Shown: piece after piece, positions 14,992-20,237 of the stretch
Layout of the letters: every line of letters starts with the position of its first letter
Numbering within the stretch: position 1 is the first letter of the stretch
Source: a virus
Reading direction: 5' to 3' (one strand)
Length of the DNA stretch: 25,321 bases
IMG/VR virus record: IMGVR_UViG_3300048121_000141
Coordinates: 1-25,321 of that record
Notes under the pieces: generated by a model
Told to the model about the DNA's origin: nothing
The model's database searches: none
Seen by the model: the letters and a program-made list of their open reading frames with translations, nothing else
Program-made: the position numbers and the translations under genes

Positions 14992-15206
14992 TATGCTGTC
15001 TCCTCAATAAGCACATAGCGTGTGTACTGCTGACCAGTCACAGGGTGCTTACCCTTCACGCCATCAATGCGATAGCCTGACTTGCGTAGCTCAGAGATAC
15101 GCTTAGTGAATGACTGGATGCTGTAGTCCAGCATAGCCTCACGTTGGGTCAGACCCTTGGTTGCACGAAGGTGTGTGATGATCTTAGAGTTTTGTGTGTT
15201 AGTCAT
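14991..15206 (-). CDS. small helix-turn-helix regulator-like protein
   Basis: A 71-residue winged-HTH-type protein: ITHLRATKGLTQREAMLDYS, then KRISELRKSGYRI, then a hairpin ending YTRYVLIEE. This matches the phage helix-turn-helix domain with pattern LTxxEAxxxxxixxxxxRIxELRkxGyxI. I place the start at 15206, where AGGAG precedes the ATG by 9 bases. The longer frame from 15272 would begin inside the -10 box of the promoter at 15271-15279. It may bind the tandem repeats just upstream and control this operon; that is inference. Confidence 0.78.
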   Translation of the reverse strand: MTNTQNSKIITHLRATKGLTQREAMLDYSIQSFTKRISELRKSGYRIDGVKGKHPVTGQQYTRYVLIEETA

Positions 15207-15249
15207 GTCTTTCTCTCCTATGTTAGACATTGTTAGGTTAGTCATAGTA

Positions 15250-15311
15250 GTTGGCTGCGTCAATGTTACCATTATATCACGTTAGCTGCGTTAAGGTTGC
15301 CTTGATATAAC
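15250..15311 (-). repeat. two tandem 31-bp imperfect direct repeats upstream of the HTH gene
   Basis: Copies at 15250-15280 and 15281-15311 abut exactly and agree at 24 of 31 positions (core GCTGCGT and GTTRCC on the plus strand). The copy nearer the gene contains the -10 box. A 6-bp inverted repeat GTTGCA-TTTC-TGCAAC follows at 15312-15327. This is the layout of an operator, possibly bound by the adjacent HTH protein. Confidence 0.6.
15264..15279 (-). promoter_or_regulatory. extended -10 promoter for the HTH gene operon
   Basis: Minus strand TGATATAAT (15279-15271) is a perfect extended -10 (TGnTATAAT). No -35 better than chance lies 17 bases upstream, as is usual for extended -10 promoters. 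A start near 15264 gives a leader of about 58 bases to the ATG at 15206. It lies within a 31-bp repeat, so a repressor bound there would block it. Confidence 0.55.
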
Positions 15312-15327
15312 GTTGCATTTCTGCAAC

Positions 15328-15501
15328 TCATGATCCAAGTAACTCCTGTACTTTGACCAATACCTTGGCACGATCAAGGTAATACTGCATGAGGCTTACA
15401 TCATCATATTCAACCTCACCCCATGATGTCTGTTCCATGTCACCCTCAAGTAAATCCTTGAGCATCAACAGTTCACTCGTGTACAGTTCTAGCTTATCCA
15501 T
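15328..15501 (-). CDS. 57-aa hypothetical helical protein
   Basis: An acidic helical protein starting MDKLELYTSELLMLKDLLEG, with a second helix SLMQYYLDRAKVLVKVQELL. It looks like a two-helix hairpin. Linked to the preceding 47-aa gene by a TAATG overlap, with AGGAGG upstream inside that gene's end. It ends next to the palindrome of the HTH control region. No function is suggested by its sequence. Confidence 0.65.
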   Translation of the reverse strand: MDKLELYTSELLMLKDLLEGDMEQTSWGEVEYDDVSLMQYYLDRAKVLVKVQELLGS

Positions 15502-15644
15502 TATTCCACCTCCTCTTCTACTACTACATTGGTGAACTTGATGTATACGCCACCTTCACCGTCATCGTCAAGTAATTCTTGATAGTCTACGTCTGTGTCT
15601 TTGATCATCTGCCATAGGGCGTTAAAGAAATCTTCTCGTGTCAT
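15501..15644 (-). CDS. 47-aa hypothetical acidic protein
   Basis: Starts MTREDFFNALWQMIKDTDVD, followed by an acidic Gly-containing turn (LLDDDGEGG) and a strand VYIKFTNVVV before a run EEEVE. TAATG overlaps on both sides (with the methyltransferase-like gene and the 57-aa gene) show it is part of a coupled series. No motif or known family. Confidence 0.62.
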   Translation of the reverse strand: MTREDFFNALWQMIKDTDVDYQELLDDDGEGGVYIKFTNVVVEEEVE

Positions 15645-16372
15645 TACGCCATCTCCTCTACTGTCTGGCTGTTAAACTCATAGACTGCCTTAGCAAAGCC
15701 ACGGGGTGTGGCTGATCGTATATCTTTGGTGCGCTGTGACTTACCGCCCAGCTTCAAGTGTTGTGTGCTGTAGCCTGTCGGCTTGCAGGTAGGGATCTTT
15801 GTGGGCATACGAAAGCCGTTGCCTGTCCAGAGGCATGTCTTCTTTGTGTAGGCATCACGCTCTGCGATATACTCAGGCCAGCGTGGATGCACTGCCTCAG
15901 CATCACTTAGATATTCTCCGTATTCATAGGGGTGAAAACTATGGTCAGGCTTGCGCCACTTGGTAGCCAAGACACTGACAGGGTTCTCCACAAAGAAGGG
16001 AACGTGTAGGCTGTTGAACAGTCTGGCACACCATACGGCATAGCTCACAGCCTCATCTTGGAATGATGGGTTAGCCTCTGCCTTGCGCTTGAAGTGTGCC
16101 GCACCTGATACAGCCATGTCAGTACAGACAGGGAAGGCCATGCCAAACACTACGGGCTTGTCTGCAAACGCAGATTGTATGGCGTTGAGGTTTTTGTGGT
16201 CATGTAAGTCAACTTTATGGAAGCGAATAGAACCACCGCCATCAAAGCGATCAACCCATCCAGCCTCATCATGTTGAATGTCAAAGGCGTGACAGGTATA
16301 CCCTGCCTCTGCCCATGGTTTAAGTGCTTCACCTGTGAAGTCATACAGGCTGATTACGATACCTTTGGTCAT
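15644..16372 (-). CDS. C5-cytosine-methyltransferase-like protein
   Basis: A 242-residue SAM-dependent-methyltransferase-like protein. ISLYDFTGEALKPWAEAGY (7-25) fits the SAM-binding motif I with D31 in the following strand. FPVCTDMAVSGA (80-91) holds a possible catalytic C83 in place of the usual Pro-Cys pair. VENPVS (128-133) parallels the ENV motif IV, and IRSATPRGFAKAV (218-230) resembles motif X. It is shorter than bacterial Dcm enzymes (over 300 residues) and no target-recognition domain is evident. It may methylate phage DNA against restriction, or modify a nucleotide. Pro-Val-Cys makes me cautious on activity. Confidence 0.7.
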   Translation of the reverse strand: MTKGIVISLYDFTGEALKPWAEAGYTCHAFDIQHDEAGWVDRFDGGGSIRFHKVDLHDHKNLNAIQSAFADKPVVFGMAFPVCTDMAVSGAAHFKRKAEANPSFQDEAVSYAVWCARLFNSLHVPFFVENPVSVLATKWRKPDHSFHPYEYGEYLSDAEAVHPRWPEYIAERDAYTKKTCLWTGNGFRMPTKIPTCKPTGYSTQHLKLGGKSQRTKDIRSATPRGFAKAVYEFNSQTVEEMA

Positions 16373-16539
16373 TAGTTTACCTCCATTAGTTTACAAACCC
16401 TCAATGTGCCATGCCCACCTTCTGATCGGTGTTCATCCAACATAAAGTAACTCTCTGCGGCATCCTCTGTGCCTACCTGATCCACGTATTTAGTTTCATC
16501 ACCATCTGAATAGGTGAGTGTGATAACTTGTACTAGCAT
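16372..16539 (-). CDS. 55-aa hypothetical protein
   Basis: Strong Shine-Dalgarno GGAGG about six bases before the ATG. The product begins MLVQVITLTYSDGDETKYVD, goes through a helix TEDAAESYFMLDEH, and ends with a strand GTLRVCKLMEV. The beta-alpha-beta pattern is typical of small phage proteins. Its stop overlaps the methyltransferase-like start as TAATG. Not recognised. Confidence 0.68.
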   Translation of the reverse strand: MLVQVITLTYSDGDETKYVDQVGTEDAAESYFMLDEHRSEGGHGTLRVCKLMEVN

Positions 16540-16540
16540 A

Positions 16541-16762
16541 TTACACCTCCATTAGTGCGTTTGTCTTGTGAAAATATACATGGTTACGCATAAGACCACC
16601 CCGCTCACTCTTGAGCTTGTGGATGCTACTGATCTTGATGTCTAACTGTCCCTCTGCTGTCTCTGCCCACACAGTAATTCTGTCGGGATACTCAGACTTA
16701 AAGAGGGCCAAAGCTCTTGTTGCTACTTCCAAGGTGGTTGTGTCTATGTCTAAGTGTGCCAT
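16541..16762 (-). CDS. 73-aa hypothetical protein
   Basis: A helix with TTTLEVATRALALFKSEYPD is followed by strands RITVWAETAEGQLDIKISS and a basic end HKLKSERGGLMRNHVYFHK. It ends two bases before the next gene's ATG and begins with TAATG on the upstream stop. No known family; its neighbours are equally small and uncharacterised accessory genes. Confidence 0.62.
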   Translation of the reverse strand: MAHLDIDTTTLEVATRALALFKSEYPDRITVWAETAEGQLDIKISSIHKLKSERGGLMRNHVYFHKTNALMEV

Positions 16763-17001
16763 TAGAAATTCTCCGATATTGTTGCATAATCCAGTATTAC
16801 ATTGCGGCTGGTGGCGTGGGTGTAGCCCTCAATCATGCGATTTTCCCAGCCGTGCGTGATAGTATAAGACCACCCCGCATCCGCTTTTGTGTGTAGCGTT
16901 AAGGTCTTCCCAAAGCGATCCACTGCCACGAACTTGAAGCGTGGATTGCCACTGGTTGTATTGGTGAGCCTGCGCATAGACTTGATAAAATAGCGTTCCA
17001 T
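16762..17001 (-). CDS. 79-aa hypothetical protein
   Basis: Mixed alpha/beta, basic in the first half (MERYFIKSMRRLTN, NPRFKFVAVDRFGKTLTLH) and with aromatic residues in the middle (GWSYTITHGWENRM). The end RNVILDYATISENF is acidic. Good SD (AGGAG, 8 bases before the ATG) after a short gap of 30 bases from the DUF7178-like gene, so this could be the first gene of a coupled set. Not recognised. Confidence 0.62.
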   Translation of the reverse strand: MERYFIKSMRRLTNTTSGNPRFKFVAVDRFGKTLTLHTKADAGWSYTITHGWENRMIEGYTHATSRNVILDYATISENF

Positions 17002-17031
17002 TGTGTTAGTCTCCTATAGGTTTATATTGTT

Positions 17032-17625
17032 TTACTTGATGCCGTGTATTCTGCGCCATGTCACCCATGTGATAGCTTGCAGGTCACAGGCTTTGATGCC
17101 CAGTATAGCCGCCGCATCACGATAAGCTTGAGCAATGGTATTATATTCGGCCTTGTTTATGTTGGCGGCGTTAGACTTCAAGCCTACACGTTCAGCATAT
17201 GCAATATTCCTAGCGTGACCGTCCACTGTCACACTGTCACCGCCCATGATATTGTCAAAGAATGCAGATATTTTAGGGCCGTTCAAAGTCTTGAGAATAG
17301 CCGCATATCTGTTGACGCCATCCAATACCTTGTAACCTTTGAGGCGATTAGCTTTGTAAGCCATGCACCCGTCAATATTTTCATGGTCAATCTGTGCCGT
17401 GTGACCGTCAATGATCTGCTCCGCAGTTGGCACATTCTTAGGCCATCCAAGGTTAGGGCTTGATGCCGCCACTACGCCAACAACTTTCATCAGACTTAGA
17501 TTTTTAGTCTTGGCAACTTTGCGACAGTCACGCCGAGCACGATTGTACCATTGCAAGCCATCAAGTTTTTCTTGGCGTGTAGCCATGCCGTGACAGGTTA
17601 AGATATTATTTACAAGATTATTCAT
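17032..17625 (-). CDS. DUF7178-like phage protein (possible DNA-glycosylase-like fold)
   Basis: A 197-residue helical protein. The segments VVAASSPNLGW (51-61), DNIMGGDSVTVDGHARN (124-140, with D135 and H137) and LQAITWVTWRR near the C-terminus match a conserved phage family I know as DUF7178. The pattern of helices with a VD.H motif resembles HhH-GPD DNA glycosylases, but no activity is established, so I offer that only as a hint. It is the first gene of the leftward arm, 22 bases past a bipartite hairpin (17648-17697) in its leader. The SD is weak (AAGAGAAAGAGAA). Confidence 0.72.
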   Translation of the reverse strand: MNNLVNNILTCHGMATRQEKLDGLQWYNRARRDCRKVAKTKNLSLMKVVGVVAASSPNLGWPKNVPTAEQIIDGHTAQIDHENIDGCMAYKANRLKGYKVLDGVNRYAAILKTLNGPKISAFFDNIMGGDSVTVDGHARNIAYAERVGLKSNAANINKAEYNTIAQAYRDAAAILGIKACDLQAITWVTWRRIHGIK

Positions 17626-17639
17626 GGTATTCTCTTTCT

Positions 17640-17960
17640 CTTGTTAAGGTTAGACTATAGAAACGCCTGTTGATTGCAGGCGCTTACTAGTCCAACCAAA
17701 GAAGATGACCTTGCGCCTCTTTATTAGGCGTCAATCACATTGCTAGTTGAACAGAGACCCGCAGGCTAGTCCGTCAAAGCATCCTCTTTAGTTGTTCCCA
17801 TCATCGGCTTGCGCCTAGGTTTGAGGTAGATCCAGTAATGTCAAATAACGTTCGGTATTGTTTCAGACCTCAGAGTTTCTGACCATCGCCGCAACTCTTG
17901 AGCATCGCCGCCCGTTCCGTGTTGCTTAGGTCTTAAACCGTGGAATCATTAAGACCATAT
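17640..17960 (-). ncRNA. candidate structured non-coding RNA or long structured leader
   Basis: About 320 bases without an ORF, GC-richer than the AT-rich DNA beside it. Helices: 17648-17657 with 17688-17697 (10 bp) enclosing 17664-17669 with 17677-17682 (6 bp); 17711-17718 with 17726-17734 (8 bp, one bulge); 17822-17827 with 17867-17872 (6 bp); 17929-17936 with 17949-17956 (8 bp, perfect). CATCGCCGC occurs at 17884-17892 and 17903-17911. The 10-bp helix is complete as minus-strand RNA (one G.U) but has an A-C mismatch on the plus strand, favouring leftward transcription; the 17822 helix weakly favours plus. It does not match any RNA family I recognise. Also possible: structured DNA. Confidence 0.5.
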
Positions 17961-18133
17961 CCGAAAACATATGACAAGTAAAAACTTGCATGAATTGCAT
18001 ATTAATTTGTGTAAATAGTGTTAAGCTGCTGTTTTACTTGTAAAAGAAAATACAAATTAAATTGCAATAAATAGTATTCTTTTACAGTGTTCCTCTTTTG
18101 TTCTCAATTCCAGGCTGCAAGCTGCAATAAAAA

Positions 18134-18184
18134 CGAATCACTTTATAGGCTTTCAAACAGGTGATTCGCTTAGGTGATTCGCTT
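18134..18184. repeat. tandem 13-bp direct repeats plus inverted half-site
   Basis: AGGTGATTCGCTT occurs twice back to back (18159-18171, 18172-18184), and its core GTGATTCG has a perfect inverted copy CGAATCAC at 18134-18141. The second copy overlaps where a -35 would lie for the TATAAT at 18201-18206. This looks like a protein-binding site (repressor, activator or replication initiator). Confidence 0.55.
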
Positions 18185-18206
18185 GCAAATAGTTTGACTA
18201 TATAAT
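18178..18206 (+). promoter_or_regulatory. possible rightward promoter with consensus -10
   Basis: TATAAT at 18201-18206 with TTCGCT (3 of 6) 17 bases upstream, inside a 13-bp repeat. The poor -35 and overlapping repeat suggest a regulated promoter. Its transcript would run through the palindromes to the HNH gene. Confidence 0.35.
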
Positions 18207-18250
18207 GGCACGAAAAAAGATGCGCTGATTGGTGGTGCAATCAAGGTTCG

Positions 18251-18386
18251 GTATACAATTGTTCTGCATTGTATCGATACAGCAAGAGTGGGAACAATGG
18301 AAAGCAATGCAATGCAGTGGGATACAATAGAGTTTGTGATCACATATGTTGTATCATATACGTCTGGGTGTGTTTTGTGATCACAA
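18251..18386. promoter_or_regulatory. palindrome-dense operator-like region
   Basis: TGTGATCACA occurs at 18335-18344 and 18376-18385 (the latter a 12-bp palindrome), centres 41 bp apart, about four helical turns. The heptamer GATACAA occurs at 18321-18327 and inverted at 18269-18275 and 18349-18355, so two copies flank the first palindrome almost concentrically. GTATCGATAC (18271-18280) is another perfect palindrome. The set suggests binding sites for one or two dimeric regulators. Confidence 0.5.
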
Positions 18387-18401
18387 GCGAGGGGGATACC
18401 C

Positions 18402-18459
18402 TTTTTACTACATATGCCACAGTAGATGAAGATCTATCAGTTGTAATATGTAGTAAAAA
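18402..18459. repeat. perfect 14-bp inverted repeat (cruciform/hairpin)
   Basis: TTTTTACTACATAT at 18402-18415 is the exact reverse complement of 18446-18459. The 30-base loop itself contains TAGAT-GAAG-ATCTA. Arms of this length are not expected by chance. It ends in an A/T-run on both sides, so it could terminate transcription in either direction or be a cruciform or initiator site. Confidence 0.6.
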
Positions 18460-18564
18460 CAATCAATTATATAGCTATGATTGCATAATATAGGTTTTAT
18501 TATTTATTGGCCCAGCCTGAAAGCCCTTATTTATATGGTTTTCGTGATAGTAGTGCTCTAAAGA

Positions 18565-18599
18565 GGGGTGCGGGCAGGCTCCACCTACGGGTGGGTGGG
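18565..18599 (+). other. candidate G-quadruplex
   Basis: Five runs of three or more G on the plus strand (18565-18568, 18572-18574, 18589-18591, 18593-18595, 18597-18599) in otherwise AT-rich DNA. Loops are 3, 14, 1 and 1 bases, so a fold with one long loop is possible. It lies just upstream of the HNH gene promoter. Confidence 0.35.
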
Positions 18600-18636
18600 T
18601 ATACGTATATGTAGAAATACACCCACGTGGTTTTTT
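18581..18636 (+). terminator. possible rightward terminator upstream of the HNH gene
   Basis: GTGGGT (18595-18600) pairs with ACCCAC (18621-18626), and CCAC (18581-18584) can pair with GTGG (18627-18630), directly followed by six T. The loop holds the palindrome ATACGTAT. It would stop transcripts entering from the control region before the HNH promoter. The stem is imperfect and competes with a possible G-quadruplex. Confidence 0.35.
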
Positions 18637-18653
18637 AGTTGTGCCACACCCCC

Positions 18654-18682
18654 TTTACAAAAGAATATACATAGTGTATAAC
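18654..18682 (+). promoter_or_regulatory. Sigma-70-type promoter for the HNH gene
   Basis: TTTACA (18654-18659), spacer of exactly 17 bases, TATAAC (18677-18682). Each box matches the consensus at five of six positions. Start of transcription near 18690 leaves a leader of about 17 bases containing AAGGAG before the ATG at 18707. Confidence 0.65.
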
Positions 18683-18706
18683 TACAATAACAACAAGGAG
18701 ATAACC

Positions 18707-19513
18707 ATGAAGAGTTGTACAGTGTGTAAAATAGCAAAAGAACTGAATGAGTTTGACAAAATACGTAACTCTAAAGGAGAACAGGCCCCGACAGGTAGAT
18801 GTAAGGAGTGTAGAAGATCCTACATTAGAGCATATAATAGAAGAAAATCCCACGCAACAGGCTTAAACAGGGAGGATTACCTAAAAAGTGCAGGTAAACC
18901 GAAAGCTTCTACCAAAGAGAGGTACAAAGCTGGTAAGGCTAAATGGGATGCTTGGTATGCTGAATACAAGGAAAGCGGTGTTGTGGAGCGTATGCAGGAA
19001 GAGTGGCGCAAGAAAGCGGAACAAGAACGTGTAGCTGCTTTAGAAACAGGCGTTAGAGTATGTGGTACATGCAAAGAGGAGAAGCCTTTATCTCAGTACC
19101 ATATTCGTAACCGTAAACGCAAAGACGGTAGTGTTTATACTGTACCCTACTCTACATGTAAGACCTGTAGACGTAATAATAACAGGTATTATGACAAGAC
19201 CCCTACAGGTAAAGCTATTAAGAAGCGCAACAGGGTCATGCGTGACAGACGTAGCAAGAAAGCTACACCTAAATGGTTAACACCTGAACAGCGTAAGCAG
19301 ATAGTTAACATCTATGAGCATATGCGTGACTGTAGAGTAGTTACAGGTGAGGACTACCACGTGGATCACATTGTACCACTAAGAGGTGAGAACGTGTGTG
19401 GCTTACATGTACCGTGGAACTTACAAGTTCTACCTGCTTCGGTTAACATGGCTAAGTCTAACGAAGTAGAAGACCCCCCTACGGACCACTCTTCCAGGTA
19501 CCCTAAGCAGTAA
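18707..19513 (+). CDS. HNH endonuclease with two zinc ribbons (free-standing homing type)
   Basis: A 268-residue basic protein. Two zinc-ribbon pairs: C4/C7 with C32/C35, and C119/C122 with C151/C154. The C-terminal HNH motif is DYHVDHIVPL (H218, D220, H221), then WNLQVL (N238) and NMAKSN (about 247-252). Such enzymes cut DNA in genome competition between phages (homing) or at packaging sites. The frame opens earlier, but only the ATG at 18707 has a strong SD (AAGGAG, 6 bases) and it lies after the promoter. It stands alone between two non-coding control regions, consistent with later insertion of a selfish gene. Confidence 0.88.
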   Translation: MKSCTVCKIAKELNEFDKIRNSKGEQAPTGRCKECRRSYIRAYNRRKSHATGLNREDYLKSAGKPKASTKERYKAGKAKWDAWYAEYKESGVVERMQEEWRKKAEQERVAALETGVRVCGTCKEEKPLSQYHIRNRKRKDGSVYTVPYSTCKTCRRNNNRYYDKTPTGKAIKKRNRVMRDRRSKKATPKWLTPEQRKQIVNIYEHMRDCRVVTGEDYHVDHIVPLRGENVCGLHVPWNLQVLPASVNMAKSNEVEDPPTDHSSRYPKQ

Positions 19514-19645
19514 CCCTGTATTACAGTAACGAAATGTTACAGCTCTGTAATAATACATCACGTTTTGTTACAATAATGGAGATTAGTGCATTTTAGGGGT
19601 TGACCAGGGTGTTTCTATGGGTATAACTGCGGAGCAGGAGCACAC
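19514..19645. other. intergenic region with short palindromes and TGTTACA words
   Basis: Contains CTGTA-T-TACAG (19516-19526), TTACAG-CT-CTGTAA (19537-19550), and two TGTTACA heptamers (19535-19541, 19566-19572). No gene or clear terminator. It continues the theme of the adjacent palindrome array. Confidence 0.45.
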
Positions 19646-19771
19646 AGAGTATTACTCTTAGAGTTAAAACTAAAGTAAAGTAATAAATAAAGAAGAGTAT
19701 TACTCTATAAGAGAGTGTTACAAATAAGATAGTGGACATAGGAAGAGTTTTAACTCTAAGAGTTATACTCT
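19646..19771. repeat. array of AGAGT...ACTCT palindromes
   Basis: Four related palindromes: AGAGTATTACTCT at 19646-19658 and again at 19694-19706, AGAGTTTTAACTCT at 19744-19757, and AGAGTTATACTCT at 19759-19771. Starts are 48, 50 and 15 bases apart. The intervening ACTCTTAGAGT-type junctions are palindromic too. Consistent half-site AGAGT and changing centre point to repeated binding sites of a dimeric regulator upstream of the late genes. Confidence 0.6.
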
Positions 19772-19831
19772 ACAATCACGTATTATTACAATTTAACACT
19801 TGTAGTGTGTATATATTCGTGTATACTTGTA

Positions 19832-19942
19832 TTAATGTAACGATAATAACATAAAACAATGTTACATTAACTGATACGTGTCGCTCTCTATGTAACACTC
19901 TCTCCTCCCTCTCTCCTCATATGTAGTTTGCGGCACGTATCA
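19832..19942. repeat. two long inverted repeats at the late-operon promoter
   Basis: TTAATGTAAC (19832-19841) is inverted at 19861-19870 with a 19-base loop. TGATACGTG (19872-19880) is inverted at 19934-19942, extending to 13 bp with one T.G pair. Both arms are perfect at 10 and 9 bp. The second arm sits where the -35 of the TATAAT at 19958 would be. Confidence 0.55.
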
Positions 19943-19957
19943 CTTTATTTCCCCTTG

Positions 19958-19963
19958 TATAAT
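19958..19963 (+). promoter_or_regulatory. -10 box of the late-operon promoter
   Basis: Perfect TATAAT 17 bases before the ATG at 19980, with no -35 match at 16-18 bases spacing. The -35 position is occupied by the arm CACGTATCA of an inverted repeat, suggesting activator-dependent transcription of the genes that follow. Transcription start near 19970. Confidence 0.4.
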
Positions 19964-19979
19964 AAAAGTATTGACTTTC

Positions 19980-20237
19980 ATGTCTAAACGAATAAAACTA
20001 TACGCATCAGACTCCGTACTAGAAGAGTTTTACTCTGCTTTAGCTTCTAATGATGTTAAAGCTTTCCAGCGTGTACACATTCCTCGTAGTGACGTATTCT
20101 ATGTAAGAGCGCATTTACGTGAGGTGTTTCCTGATAAAGAGTTAACCCTAGATTACGTAGAGAGGATGATGTACTTAGAGGGTCTACTGGACCGCAGTGA
20201 CGTATTAGACCCTGATAGAGAGCGAGACTATGGCTAG
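19980..20237 (+). CDS. 85-aa hypothetical protein
   Basis: First gene of the late operon. The product begins MSKRIKLYASDSVLEEFYSA, continues helical with a basic patch (FQRVHIPRSD) and ends in a highly acidic tail LDRSDVLDPDRERDYG. No family recognised. A TTG nine bases upstream is in frame, but the ATG is the more likely start. No strong SD is visible, perhaps because the leader is only about 10 bases. It overlaps the next gene by 8 bases. Confidence 0.6.
   Translation: MSKRIKLYASDSVLEEFYSALASNDVKAFQRVHIPRSDVFYVRAHLREVFPDKELTLDYVERMMYLEGLLDRSDVLDPDRERDYG

Larger units (their letters stand above)
17961..18250. other. AT-rich non-coding stretch, candidate replication origin
   Basis: No usable ORF. 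It holds a 10-bp inverted repeat (ACAAGTAAAA at 17974-17983, complement at 18032-18041), a nested palindrome TTTTAC-TT-GTAAAA (18032-18045), and repeated TGCAA/TGCAT words. Its AT richness and position between divergent arms are what is expected of an unwinding region, but no DnaA box was found. Origin is inference. Confidence 0.35.

Noticed and set aside
15207-15272. N-terminal extension of the HTH protein to 15272
   Set aside because: That start lies inside the -10 box; the ATG at 15206 has a good SD.
15250-15311. CRISPR array
   Set aside because: Only two abutting imperfect copies without spacers; better explained as an operator.
17640-17960. tRNA, tmRNA, RNase P or group I intron
   Set aside because: No cloverleaf with a TTCRA loop, no tag sequence, no RNase P consensus, and no convincing P7 core. 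Some short similarities (GTTCAAC, TATAGTC) were not in a consistent order.
18298-18381. 27-codon ORF that looks slightly membrane-like
   Set aside because: No ribosome site, and it overlaps the operator-like palindromes; no junction support as for the other micro-genes.
18335-18385. CRP (cAMP receptor) binding site
   Set aside because: CRP needs six bases between TGTGA and TCACA; here they abut.
18269-18493. Plus-strand 74-codon ORF in the control region
   Set aside because: It starts with TTG without a Shine-Dalgarno, runs through all the palindromes and the 14-bp inverted repeat, and the product is a Cys/Tyr mixture unlike neighbouring proteins.
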